Shown one piece after another: positions 42,455 through 50,360 of a DNA stretch of 64,000 nt. Location: assembly GCF_945957355.1 (NCBI RefSeq), contig NZ_CAMFKM010000001.1, positions 434,001-498,000 on the forward strand, read 5' to 3'. The stretch comes from an uncultured Reyranella sp. (GTDB lineage: Bacteria > Pseudomonadota > Alphaproteobacteria > Reyranellales > Reyranellaceae). The translations under genes and the position numbers were made by a program. Within the stretch, counting starts at the first letter, position 1. Each line of letters begins with the position of its first letter. The notes under the pieces were generated by a model. That model was not told the origin of the DNA and made no database searches. It saw only the letters and a list, made by a program, of their open reading frames with translations.

Positions 42455-42495
42455 AGAAGGGCCCGGCGGATCGCTCCGCCGGGCCCTTCTCTTTT
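42455..42495 (+). terminator. Strong Rho-independent terminator of the aminotransferase gene
   Basis: Perfect 16-bp stem (42455-42470 with 42475-42490, arm AGAAGGGCCCGGCGGA) with a 4-base loop TCGC, followed by CTTTT. It begins 14 bp after the aminotransferase stop codon. Confidence 0.93.
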
Positions 42496-42510
42496 GTCGA
42501 AGCCGATCAA

Positions 42511-42585
42511 TGGAGCGCGCAACTCCAGTTGCGCTCATCCCTAGCTTATCGACGAAGCTTGAGCGCCACTGAAGTGGCGCGCTCC
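42511..42585. repeat. Dispersed palindromic repeat, copy 2
   Basis: Left arm 42511-42537 (TGGAGCGCGCAACTCCAGTT...) and right arm 42560-42585 (...AAGTGGCGCGCTCCA) match the arms of the repeat at 35-96 with only a few changes; the loop differs and is longer. It lies between the aminotransferase terminator and the 3' end of the VOC gene. Confidence 0.75.
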
Positions 42586-42607
42586 ATTTCGAGACCTCGT
42601 CTCAGAA

Positions 42608-43027
42608 CTACATCTCCTGCGGGACGATCACCATCCACGACACGCCGAACTTGTCGGCGACGCAGCCGAAGCGCGGCGAGAAGAACGTCTTGCCGATCGG
42701 CATCTGGATCTGGCCATCCTTGGCCAGCGCCTCGAACGCCTTGTCCGCTTCGGCTTCGTTGGCGACGTTGAGCGCCAGCGAGAAGCCCTGGAAGTTGGTC
42801 TTGCCGTCGCTTCCCATGCCGTCCGAACACATGATCATAGCGTCGCCGATATGCATGCTGGCATGCATGACCGATTCGGGATTGACCGGCATGCACTCGG
42901 CCGCGCCCTTGTCGGGGTTTTCCTTGAAGCGCATCAGCATGTCGACCTTGGCGCCGAGCTTCTCCTTGTAGAAGTCGAGCGCTTCCTCGCAGCGGCCGTT
43001 GAAGAACAGGTACGGTTGAATAGCCAT
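42608..43027 (-). CDS. VOC-family protein (PhnB/glyoxalase-like)
   Basis: 139-residue protein of the vicinal-oxygen-chelate fold. It begins MAIQPYLFFNGRCEEALDFYKEKLGAK in its first strand-helix unit and contains the PhnB-type FFSPRFGCVADKFGVSWMV near the end. Members bind metal and small substrates or antibiotics; the specific function is unknown. It is the last gene of a three-gene minus-strand run (SRPBCC, YceI, VOC) with gaps of 25 and 14 bp. AAGGAGAAAG precedes the start. Confidence 0.88.
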   Translation of the reverse strand: MAIQPYLFFNGRCEEALDFYKEKLGAKVDMLMRFKENPDKGAAECMPVNPESVMHASMHIGDAMIMCSDGMGSDGKTNFQGFSLALNVANEAEADKAFEALAKDGQIQMPIGKTFFSPRFGCVADKFGVSWMVIVPQEM

Positions 43028-43041
43028 GTCTTTCTCCTTTG

Positions 43042-43674
43042 CTAAGGGTTCTTCTCGAACTCGGTATCGATCTGGATCTGGATGGGGTCGGTGAAGAGCG
43101 GCGGCAGCCCGTAATCCTGCGGGTTGATCGTCGCAACGGCATGAACGCCGATGCGCGGCTTGCCCTCGAAGCCCTTGCCCGCGCCGCCCAGCTCGACGTC
43201 GAAGGTGACGGGCCGGGTCTTGCCCATCAGGGTGAACTCGCCCTCGACCTTGCCGCGGGTCTTGTCGACGGGCTTGAACGCGGTCGAGACGAAAGTGGCG
43301 TCGGGGAAGGCCCTCGATTTCAGGAAATTGTCGCCCGCCAGCTCCTCGGCGAAGCCCTTCACGTTGGTCGTGATGGACGCCGTCTCGACCGAGGCCGAGA
43401 GCTTCGACTTCTCGATTGCCGCGGGATCCCAGGTGAGCGACCCCTTGGCCCGGTCGAAGCGGAACACGCTCTGCGAATAGCCGATATGGGAGACGCGGAC
43501 GATGACGGCGGTGTGCATCTCGTCGAGCGTATAGGCGCCGGCCGTCGCGAGGGCGATGTCCCGCTCCCCGGCAAAGACACCGGGCGGCAGGGCCATGGGT
43601 CCAGGCGCCTGTGCCAGTGCCGCCGTCGGACCCATCGCCAGAACGACGGCGAACGTGCGCAATACGCGGTTCAT
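43042..43674 (-). CDS. YceI-family periplasmic lipid-binding protein
   Basis: 210-residue protein with a Sec signal peptide (about 1-22, TFAVVLAMGPTAALAQA) and the lipocalin-like YceI barrel: YTLDEMHTAVIVRVSHIGYS, LTWDPAAIEKSK, NFLKSRAFPDATFVS and a late VTFDVELGG. Members bind isoprenoid-type lipids such as polyprenyl quinones in the periplasm and respond to alkaline or stress conditions. It sits between SRPBCC and VOC genes in one operon. GAGGAT precedes the ATG. Confidence 0.92.
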   Translation of the reverse strand: MNRVLRTFAVVLAMGPTAALAQAPGPMALPPGVFAGERDIALATAGAYTLDEMHTAVIVRVSHIGYSQSVFRFDRAKGSLTWDPAAIEKSKLSASVETASITTNVKGFAEELAGDNFLKSRAFPDATFVSTAFKPVDKTRGKVEGEFTLMGKTRPVTFDVELGGAGKGFEGKPRIGVHAVATINPQDYGLPPLFTDPIQIQIDTEFEKNP

Positions 43675-43699
43675 GTGATCCTCCTCGACAAGTGTGTGT

Positions 43700-44236
43700 T
43701 CACTTCTCGACGACGGTCTTGAGCTTCGCCAATCCTGCCGCGAAATCCCGGCCGATCATGTCGTCCATGTCCACGAAGGTGCCGACCAGCTTGGTCATGA
43801 AGGTGCTGGGACCGTACATCGCCCAGGTGACAATCGTCCGACCGCCCTTCGGTTCCACCGTCAGCTCGGCCATGTTGTGACCTTCGAAGGGTTTCAGGAA
43901 GTCGAGCTTGATCGTGACCTTGTTCGGGGGCCTGGAGTCGACGATCTCCATGCGGCCCTTGCCGACACTGTCGTTGCCATCCCATTCATAGACGGCGCCC
44001 TTGCCGCTCTCGGCACCGCTGTGGGTGCGCTTCATCGCGGGGTCGCGGCTCTCGTAAGGCGACCACTCGGTCCAGCGCTTCAGCCCCTCGATATAGGGGA
44101 AGATCTTCTCGGGCGGCGCGTTCATCGCCGTCGACCGCTCGACGCGAAACGAGTCGGGCCGGGTCGAGGCGTAGATCAGGATCGCCGCGACGGCCACCAG
44201 CAGGATGGCGCCGACGATCTTCAGAAACTTCCACAT
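43700..44236 (-). CDS. SRPBCC-family protein with N-terminal membrane anchor
   Basis: 178-residue protein: a single membrane helix (about 5-22, LKIVGAILLVAVAAILIY) followed by a polyketide-cyclase/START-type hydrophobic ligand domain (VERSTAMNAPPEKIFPYIEGLKRW onward, with EWSPYESRDP). It is the first gene of the SRPBCC-YceI-VOC operon and would present its binding pocket on the periplasmic side. A GTTAAC-N6-GTTAAC element lies just upstream of its start. Confidence 0.88.
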   Translation of the reverse strand: MWKFLKIVGAILLVAVAAILIYASTRPDSFRVERSTAMNAPPEKIFPYIEGLKRWTEWSPYESRDPAMKRTHSGAESGKGAVYEWDGNDSVGKGRMEIVDSRPPNKVTIKLDFLKPFEGHNMAELTVEPKGGRTIVTWAMYGPSTFMTKLVGTFVDMDDMIGRDFAAGLAKLKTVVEK

Positions 44237-44254
44237 TCGATCCGCGCCGCCTCA

Positions 44255-44272
44255 GTTAACCCGATGGTTAAC
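44255..44272. promoter_or_regulatory. GTTAAC-N6-GTTAAC element before the SRPBCC operon
   Basis: Two copies of the self-complementary hexamer GTTAAC (44255-44260 and 44267-44272) separated by 6 bp, beginning 18 bases upstream of the SRPBCC start codon. In such GC-rich DNA a doubled AT-containing palindrome is unlikely by chance, so it is a candidate operator. It also sits in the 87-bp gap behind the monooxygenase gene. Confidence 0.4.
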
Positions 44273-44323
44273 ATTACGGCGATACGGACGCTCTCGTCAA
44301 TCGAAGCATTCGCTCCGGCTTTT

Positions 44324-45931
44324 TCAGGCCAGCGCGAAGCCCTCGTAGCCGTTGGCCACGACCTTCTCGCAGGCCCGGATGTAGGCCGGCAGGCCGCCGA
44401 TATAGGGCATGAACACGCGCGGCTTGCCGGGGATGTTGGCGCCGACATACCAGGAGCTGCAGGTCGAGCGCAGGGTGATGTTGGACACGTCGCCGACATG
44501 GCCGACCCATTCCTCCTGCGCTTCCGGCACCGGCTCGATCACCGTCTTGCCCTGGGCGCGCAACGCCTCGAGGCAATCGGCGATGAAATCGACGTGCTGC
44601 TCGATCGAGGGAAGCATGTTGGTCAGCACCGAGGGGCTGCCCGGACCTGTGATCATGAACAGGTTGGGGAAATCCACCACGGTCAGGCCGAGATAGGTCT
44701 TCGGCCCCTCGTTCCAGCGCTCCTTCAGCGACACGCCGCCCCTGCCGCGGAAATCGACCTTGAGCAGGGCCCCGGTCATCGCGTCGAAGCCGGTCGCCAG
44801 CACGAGGCAGTCGAAGGTGAAATCCTCTCCCTTGACGCGCAGCCCGGTCGCCGTGATGCGTTCGATCGGCTCGTCGCTGATGTCGACCAAGGTGACGTTC
44901 GGCCGGTTGAAGGTCGCCCAATAGCCGGTGTCGACGCACAGCCGCTTGCAGCCGATGATGTTCTTCGGCACCAGCGCCGCCGCCGTCTTCGGGTCCTTCA
45001 CCACCTCGCCGATCTTGGCGCGCACGAAATCGGCCGCGTACTGGTTGGACTCGTCGTTCAGGAGCAGGTCGGAGAAGGAGGCCATGAAGCCCAGGCCGCC
45101 ATAGTCCCAGCGTTCCTGGAACACGCGGGCGCGCTCCTCCTCCGGTGTCTCGGCGGCCGAGGCAGGATTGATCGTGAAGTCGATGCCGGCCGGCTTGGTC
45201 TTGGCCCGCCGGCGCATCTCCGGGTAGTTCGCCTTCACCTGCCGCACATAGTCTGGATCGAGTGGCCTGTTGTGGGCTGGCACCGTGTAGTTGGCGGTAC
45301 GTTGGAACACGGTGAGGTGCTTCGCCTGCTCCGCGATCACAGGGATCGACTGGATCGCCGAGGAGCCGGTGCCGATCACGCCCACGGTCTTGCCGGTGAA
45401 GTCGACGCCTTCATGCGGCCAGTTGCCGGTGTGGTAGGTCGGCCCCTTGAATTCCTCGAGGCCGGGAATCTTCGGCGTGTTGGGCGAAGAGAGGCAGCCC
45501 ATGGCAGTGATCACGAAGCGCGCCGTGACCGCCTCGGCCGTGCCGGACGGGCCGGCCTTCTCCGTCTCGACCCGCCACAGGTTCGCTTTCTCATCGAACG
45601 CCGCCTTGCCGACGCGCGTCTCGAAGCGCATGTCGCGGCGCAGGTCGAACCGGTCGGCGACGTGGTTGGCGTAGCGCAGCAGTTCGGGCTGGGTGGCGTA
45701 GCGCTCGCTCCACTCCCATTCCTGCTCCAGATCGGGCGAGAACTGATAGGAATACTGCACGCTTTCGACGTCGCAGCGCGCACCGGGATAGCGGTTCCAG
45801 TACCAGGTGCCGCCGACACCCTTGCCGGCCTCGAACACGCGCGCCGTGAACCCCTTCTGGCGAAGCCGGTGCAGCATGTACATGCCGCCGAAGCCCGCGC
45901 CGATGATCACCGCATCGAAATCGATCGACAT
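44324..45931 (-). CDS. Baeyer-Villiger-type flavin monooxygenase (cyclohexanone monooxygenase family)
   Basis: 535-residue NADPH/FAD monooxygenase expected to convert ketones to esters or lactones. FAD motif GAGFGGMYMLHRL near residue 11; the BVMO fingerprint appears as FKGPTYHTGNWP followed by the NADPH motif GTGSSAIQS; GTWYWNRYPGARCD is also typical. The ATG at 45931 begins MSIDFDAVIIG. It lies upstream of the SRPBCC operon on the same strand and is divergent from the amine-oxidase-like gene. Substrate unknown. Confidence 0.93.
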   Translation of the reverse strand: MSIDFDAVIIGAGFGGMYMLHRLRQKGFTARVFEAGKGVGGTWYWNRYPGARCDVESVQYSYQFSPDLEQEWEWSERYATQPELLRYANHVADRFDLRRDMRFETRVGKAAFDEKANLWRVETEKAGPSGTAEAVTARFVITAMGCLSSPNTPKIPGLEEFKGPTYHTGNWPHEGVDFTGKTVGVIGTGSSAIQSIPVIAEQAKHLTVFQRTANYTVPAHNRPLDPDYVRQVKANYPEMRRRAKTKPAGIDFTINPASAAETPEEERARVFQERWDYGGLGFMASFSDLLLNDESNQYAADFVRAKIGEVVKDPKTAAALVPKNIIGCKRLCVDTGYWATFNRPNVTLVDISDEPIERITATGLRVKGEDFTFDCLVLATGFDAMTGALLKVDFRGRGGVSLKERWNEGPKTYLGLTVVDFPNLFMITGPGSPSVLTNMLPSIEQHVDFIADCLEALRAQGKTVIEPVPEAQEEWVGHVGDVSNITLRSTCSSWYVGANIPGKPRVFMPYIGGLPAYIRACEKVVANGYEGFALA

Positions 45932-46044
45932 GCATCCTCCGGAATTGCTGAAGTCGGTAGAAAATCCTCGGCAAAATTAGTGCGGGAGAGCAGGTGGCCA
46001 CGCAAGCCTTCCCGTGGCACCTCTTCTCGCGGAGAAGAATGGAA

Positions 46045-47358
46045 ATGACTGAATCCGACTATCCGGCGAGCTGGTATGCCGCCACGCGAGACGCCGACAG
46101 GCCGCGCCCACCGCTTGCCACGACGGAAGAGGCCGACGTCGCGGTCGTGGGCGGCGGCTTTGCGGGCCTGCACACGGCGCGGCTGCTGGCGCGGCAGGGG
46201 AAGCGCGTGATGTTGCTGGAACGGCGGCGCATCGGCTGGGGTGCCTCCGGCCGCAACGGCGGCTTCGTCGGCCCGGGCTATGCCCAGCGGTCCGGCGCGC
46301 TGATCGACCGGCTGGGACTCGATCACGCACGCCGGCTCTATGCCCAGTCGCAGCGCGGCGTGGCGATCGTGCGCGGCGCGATCGCGGAGCTCGGCCGGCC
46401 CGGCATCCTGATGGGCACCGGCAAGCTCAGCGTCTCGCGCTCCGACCAGGGCGCAGGGTTCGCCGACCGCACGCGCAAGCTGGCGGAGCAGCTCGGCGCT
46501 TCGTTCGAACCCTGGCCGACCGGGCGCACGCGCAGCGTGCTGGACACGATGCGCTACCATCAGGCGATCCATGACCCGACCTCGTTCCATATCCATCCGC
46601 TCGACTTGGCGCTGGCGCTGGCGGACGACATCGAGCGTCGGGGCGGTCGGGTCCACGAGAACACGGAGGCCATCGCACTGACGCGCGACGGCAATGGCTG
46701 GCGACTGCGCACACCGCGCGGCGGCGTGAGGGCCCGGCACGTCGTGCTGGCCGGCAATGCCGATCTCGGTGCCGTGCAGCCGCGCATCGCGCGGGCAGTG
46801 CTGCCGGTCGCGACCTACGTCGCCGTCACCGAAAGGCTCGGGCCCCGCCTCGGCGAGGCGATCCGCTGGACGGGCGCCATCTCCGACACGCGCCGCGCCG
46901 GCGACTACTATCGCGTCGTCGATGGCGACCGGCTGCTGTGGGGCGGTCGCATCACCACCGACACGACCGAGCCGCCGCGGCTGCGCGAGATGATGCGGAG
47001 CGACATCCTCTCGGTCTATCCGCAGCTCGGCGAGATCGGCATCGACTATGCGTGGCCCGGCATCATGGGCTACGCGCCGCACAAGATGCCCCAGGTGGGC
47101 GAGATCGAGCCCGGCCTCTGGGTCTGCTCGGCGTTCGGCGGCCATGGCGTCGCGCAGACGGCGGCCGGCGCAGATGCGGTGGCCGCCGGCATCCTGGGCG
47201 ACCCGTCGCGCTGGCACCTGTTCGCACCCTTCGGCACCGGCTGGGCCGGGGGAACGGCCGGACGCGCGGCGACGCAGCTTGCCTACTGGGGCCTCCAGAT
47301 GCGTGACTGGTGGGACGAGAAGCGCCAGGCCCAGAACGCGGAGACGTTGCGGACATGA
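46045..47358 (+). CDS. FAD-dependent oxidoreductase (DAO family, PuuB/OrdL-like)
   Basis: 437-residue flavoprotein oxidising an amine or amino acid. The FAD motif VVGGGFAGLHTARLLARQG is followed by RRRIGWGASGRNGGFVGPG, the loop characteristic of gamma-glutamylputrescine oxidase-like enzymes, and the C-terminal segment has FGGHGVAQT. The ATG at 46045 has GGAGA ten bases upstream; one at 46039 is also possible. Its stop overlaps the start of the molybdenum hydroxylase gene (ATGA), so these genes are translationally coupled. Confidence 0.9.
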   Translation: MTESDYPASWYAATRDADRPRPPLATTEEADVAVVGGGFAGLHTARLLARQGKRVMLLERRRIGWGASGRNGGFVGPGYAQRSGALIDRLGLDHARRLYAQSQRGVAIVRGAIAELGRPGILMGTGKLSVSRSDQGAGFADRTRKLAEQLGASFEPWPTGRTRSVLDTMRYHQAIHDPTSFHIHPLDLALALADDIERRGGRVHENTEAIALTRDGNGWRLRTPRGGVRARHVVLAGNADLGAVQPRIARAVLPVATYVAVTERLGPRLGEAIRWTGAISDTRRAGDYYRVVDGDRLLWGGRITTDTTEPPRLREMMRSDILSVYPQLGEIGIDYAWPGIMGYAPHKMPQVGEIEPGLWVCSAFGGHGVAQTAAGADAVAAGILGDPSRWHLFAPFGTGWAGGTAGRAATQLAYWGLQMRDWWDEKRQAQNAETLRT

Positions 47359-49655
47359 CGATCGAACGGATGGGTGACTCGCCCCGGCGCCGCGAGGATG
47401 CGCGGTTCGTCACCGGCCAGGGCGCCTATCTCGACGACCTGAAGTTCGAAGGCGTCGCGCAGGCCGTGGTGCTGCGCTCGCCACATGCCCATGCGCTCAT
47501 CCGGTCCATCGACACGACGGCGGCACGCTCCGCGCCCGGCGTGCTCGCCGTCCTCACCGCCGCCGAGGCCACGGCCGACGGGCTGAAGCCGCTACGCCCC
47601 TATGCCGAGGCGAACGTGCAGACCGGCGAGCCCTTCGCCTTCGCACCGCAGCCTCTGCTGGCGTCCGACAAGGTCCGTTTCGCCGGCGAGCCCGTGGCGT
47701 TGATCGTCGCCGAAACGCAGGCGCAGGCGCTCGACGCCGCCGAGCGGGTCGTCGTCGATTATCAGGCGCTGCCGGCCGTGACCTCGCCGGAGGCGGCCCG
47801 CGCCCCGCACGCACCGCAGCTCTCGGACGAAGTTCCGGGCAACACCTGCCTCGACTGGCACACCGGCGATTCGGAAGGCGCCGAAGCAGCCTTTGCCAGG
47901 GCCGCGCATGTCGTATCGCTCAGCCTCGACAATCATCGCATCGTGATGAACCCGATGGAGCCGCGCGGCGTTGTCGGCACGTTCGATCCGGCGAGCAGCC
48001 GCTACACGCTCCACGTCTCGAGCCAGAACATCCACATCAACCGCAACCACGTGGCCCGCTCGCTCGGCGTCGAGCCGAAGGACGTTCGCTTCGTGGCGCA
48101 CGATGTCGGCGGCGGCTTCGGCGCCAAGAACTTTGCCTATGTCGAGCACGCGCTGATCCTGTGGGCCGCGCGCCGGGTCGCCCGGCCAGTGAAATGGATC
48201 GCGAGCCGCAGCGAGGTCTTCCTGTCGGACCACGCGGCGCGCGACATGCAGGCCGAGGCTATGCTGGCACTCGACGCACAGGGCCAGTTCCTCGCCTTGA
48301 AGATCGCGAGCGTGGCCAATCTCGGCGCCTACATGGCCGGCGCCGGCGGCGGCGTGCAGACCTTCCAGTACATCCATCTCCAGGGCTCGGTGTACCGCAT
48401 CCCGGCGATCGCGCTGCACGTCGTGGCCGTCGTCACCAACACCGCGCCGATCGGCGTGACGCGCGGTCCCGGTTTCGCCGAGGCGATCAACATCGTCGAG
48501 CGGCTGATCGATGCGGCGGCCCGCCAGACCGGCTTCGATCGCACCGATCTCAGGCGCTGGAACATGGTGCCGCCGGAAGCGATGCCCATGACCAACGCCT
48601 TTGGCTTCGAGGTCGACAGCGGCCGCTTCGCCGAATCGCTCGACCATGCGCTGTCGCGAGCCGACCTTGCGGGCTTCGACACCCGAAGGCGCGAGAGCGA
48701 GGGTCGCGGACGGCTGCGCGGGCTGGGCTTCGCCTATCACATCAAGGCGACGGGCGGCCCGCCCGACGAGAATGTCGACGTGCGTTTCGAGGCCGACGGC
48801 ACGGTCGCGCTGATCACCGGCACGCAGCATATCGGCCAGGGCCACGAGACGACCTTCCCGCAGATCCTCAGCACACGGCTGGGCGTGCCCAACGCGCGAA
48901 TCCGCCTGGTGCAGGGCGACACCGACGCGATCCCGTTCGGCGGCGGCCATGGCAGCTCGCGCGCCACCTATATGGGCGGCACGGCGATCTGGCGCGCCTC
49001 CGACGAGATCATCGCCAAGGGCAACGCGCTGGCGGCCGACGCCCTCGAGGCCTCCGAAGCCGATATCCGTTTCGAGGACGGGCGCTTCGTCGTCTCCGGC
49101 ACCGACCGCGCCATCGGCCTGCTCGACGTGGCGGCGCTCGGCCGCGAGAGGGGTCGGCCGCTCGACACGTTCCATGCCTGGAAGCGCGAGCACATGACCT
49201 TTCCCAATGGCGCGCACGTGGTCGAGGTCGAGATCGACCGCGACACCGGCCGGGTCGACCTGGCGCGCTACACGGCGGTCGACGATTACGGCGTGCTGGT
49301 CAATCCGATGATCGCGAGCGGCCAGGCGCACGGCGCCATGGCCCAGGGCGCGGGCCAGGCGCTGCTGGAGCATGCCACCTACGACCCGGAGTCGGGCCAG
49401 ATGGTGGCCGGTTCCTTCATGGACTACGCCCTGCCGCGCGCCGACGACCTGCCCTCGTTCGATCTCGGCTTCAATCCGACCCGCTGCACGACCAATCCGC
49501 TGGGCGTGAAGGGGTGCGGCGAGGCCGGCGCCATTGCGGCCTTCCCCGCCATCGCCAACGCGATCCTTGACGCGCTGGCACCGCTTGGCGTGAAAGGCTT
49601 CGACGGTCCGGCGAGTCCGCTGCGGATCTGGCAGGCCATCCAGGAGGCACGATGA
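47355..49655 (+). CDS. Molybdenum hydroxylase, large molybdopterin-binding subunit (CoxL/XDH family)
   Basis: 766-residue catalytic subunit, second of its kind in the window. N-terminal RREDARFVTGQGAYLDDLK, the active-site loop region GVTRGPGFAEAINIVERL (form II) and the C-terminal GVKGCGEAGAIAAFPAIANA with the catalytic Glu are present. No FeS or FAD subunit gene is adjacent. It overlaps the upstream oxidoreductase gene and the downstream methyltransferase gene by four bases each. The substrate is presumably an N-heterocycle or aldehyde (family knowledge). Confidence 0.92.
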   Translation: MTIERMGDSPRRREDARFVTGQGAYLDDLKFEGVAQAVVLRSPHAHALIRSIDTTAARSAPGVLAVLTAAEATADGLKPLRPYAEANVQTGEPFAFAPQPLLASDKVRFAGEPVALIVAETQAQALDAAERVVVDYQALPAVTSPEAARAPHAPQLSDEVPGNTCLDWHTGDSEGAEAAFARAAHVVSLSLDNHRIVMNPMEPRGVVGTFDPASSRYTLHVSSQNIHINRNHVARSLGVEPKDVRFVAHDVGGGFGAKNFAYVEHALILWAARRVARPVKWIASRSEVFLSDHAARDMQAEAMLALDAQGQFLALKIASVANLGAYMAGAGGGVQTFQYIHLQGSVYRIPAIALHVVAVVTNTAPIGVTRGPGFAEAINIVERLIDAAARQTGFDRTDLRRWNMVPPEAMPMTNAFGFEVDSGRFAESLDHALSRADLAGFDTRRRESEGRGRLRGLGFAYHIKATGGPPDENVDVRFEADGTVALITGTQHIGQGHETTFPQILSTRLGVPNARIRLVQGDTDAIPFGGGHGSSRATYMGGTAIWRASDEIIAKGNALAADALEASEADIRFEDGRFVVSGTDRAIGLLDVAALGRERGRPLDTFHAWKREHMTFPNGAHVVEVEIDRDTGRVDLARYTAVDDYGVLVNPMIASGQAHGAMAQGAGQALLEHATYDPESGQMVAGSFMDYALPRADDLPSFDLGFNPTRCTTNPLGVKGCGEAGAIAAFPAIANAILDALAPLGVKGFDGPASPLRIWQAIQEAR

Positions 49656-50245
49656 GACGCGAAGCACCGGCGGCGGCCCGCAACCGGCAACCGATCCTCG
49701 ACGTGCTGCAGCCGCGCCTGCCGGCCAAGGGCCTGGTGCTGGAGATCGCGAGCGGCACCGGCGAGCACGTCGTGCACTACGCCGCCGCCCGGCCCGAACT
49801 CACTTTCCAGCCGAGCGACCCGGATGCCGGCGCCCGCGCCAGCGTCGACGACTGGGTGCGGACGCTGGGCCTCGGCAATGTGCGGCCGGCGCTGGAGATC
49901 GATGTCACCGGGGAGTCGTGGCCGGTCGAGCGCGCGGACGCCGTGCTCTGCTGCAATATGATCCACATCGCACCGTGGGAGGCCGCGATCGGGCTCGTGA
50001 CCGGCGCCGCACGCCTGCTGCCGCCCGGCGGCCTGCTCTTCCTCTACGGCCCCTACCGACGCGGCGGCCGGCATACCGCGCCCAGCAACGAGGCCTTCGA
50101 CGCCGACCTCAGGCGCCGCAATCCCGCATGGGGCGTGCGCGACCTCGAGACCGTCGTCGATCTGGCCGCCGCGCAGGGCTTTTCCGCCCCGGAGATCGTC
50201 GGGATGCCAGCAAACAATCTGTCGCTGCTGTTCAATCGCCTGTGA
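49652..50245 (+). CDS. DUF938-family class I SAM-dependent methyltransferase-like protein
   Basis: 197-residue protein with a SAM-binding fold: RNRQPILDVLQPRLP and the glycine motif LEIASGTGEHVVHYA, then CCNMIHIAPW and LLPPGGLLFLYGPYR. Family length is complete. It is coupled by ATGA to the molybdenum hydroxylase gene, which suggests a role in the same pathway, perhaps methylating a product. The substrate is unknown for the family. Confidence 0.88.
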   Translation: MRREAPAAARNRQPILDVLQPRLPAKGLVLEIASGTGEHVVHYAAARPELTFQPSDPDAGARASVDDWVRTLGLGNVRPALEIDVTGESWPVERADAVLCCNMIHIAPWEAAIGLVTGAARLLPPGGLLFLYGPYRRGGRHTAPSNEAFDADLRRRNPAWGVRDLETVVDLAAAQGFSAPEIVGMPANNLSLLFNRL

Positions 50246-50360
50246 TGACCTTGGGCGGTGGCAATCCTGCAGGGGATGCGCTAACGCTGGGGCCGGCCTC
50301 GCGGGGAGCATCGTCGGAAATATGTCGAATCGTAACGATGAAGCCGTAGTTCTTGCAGTC

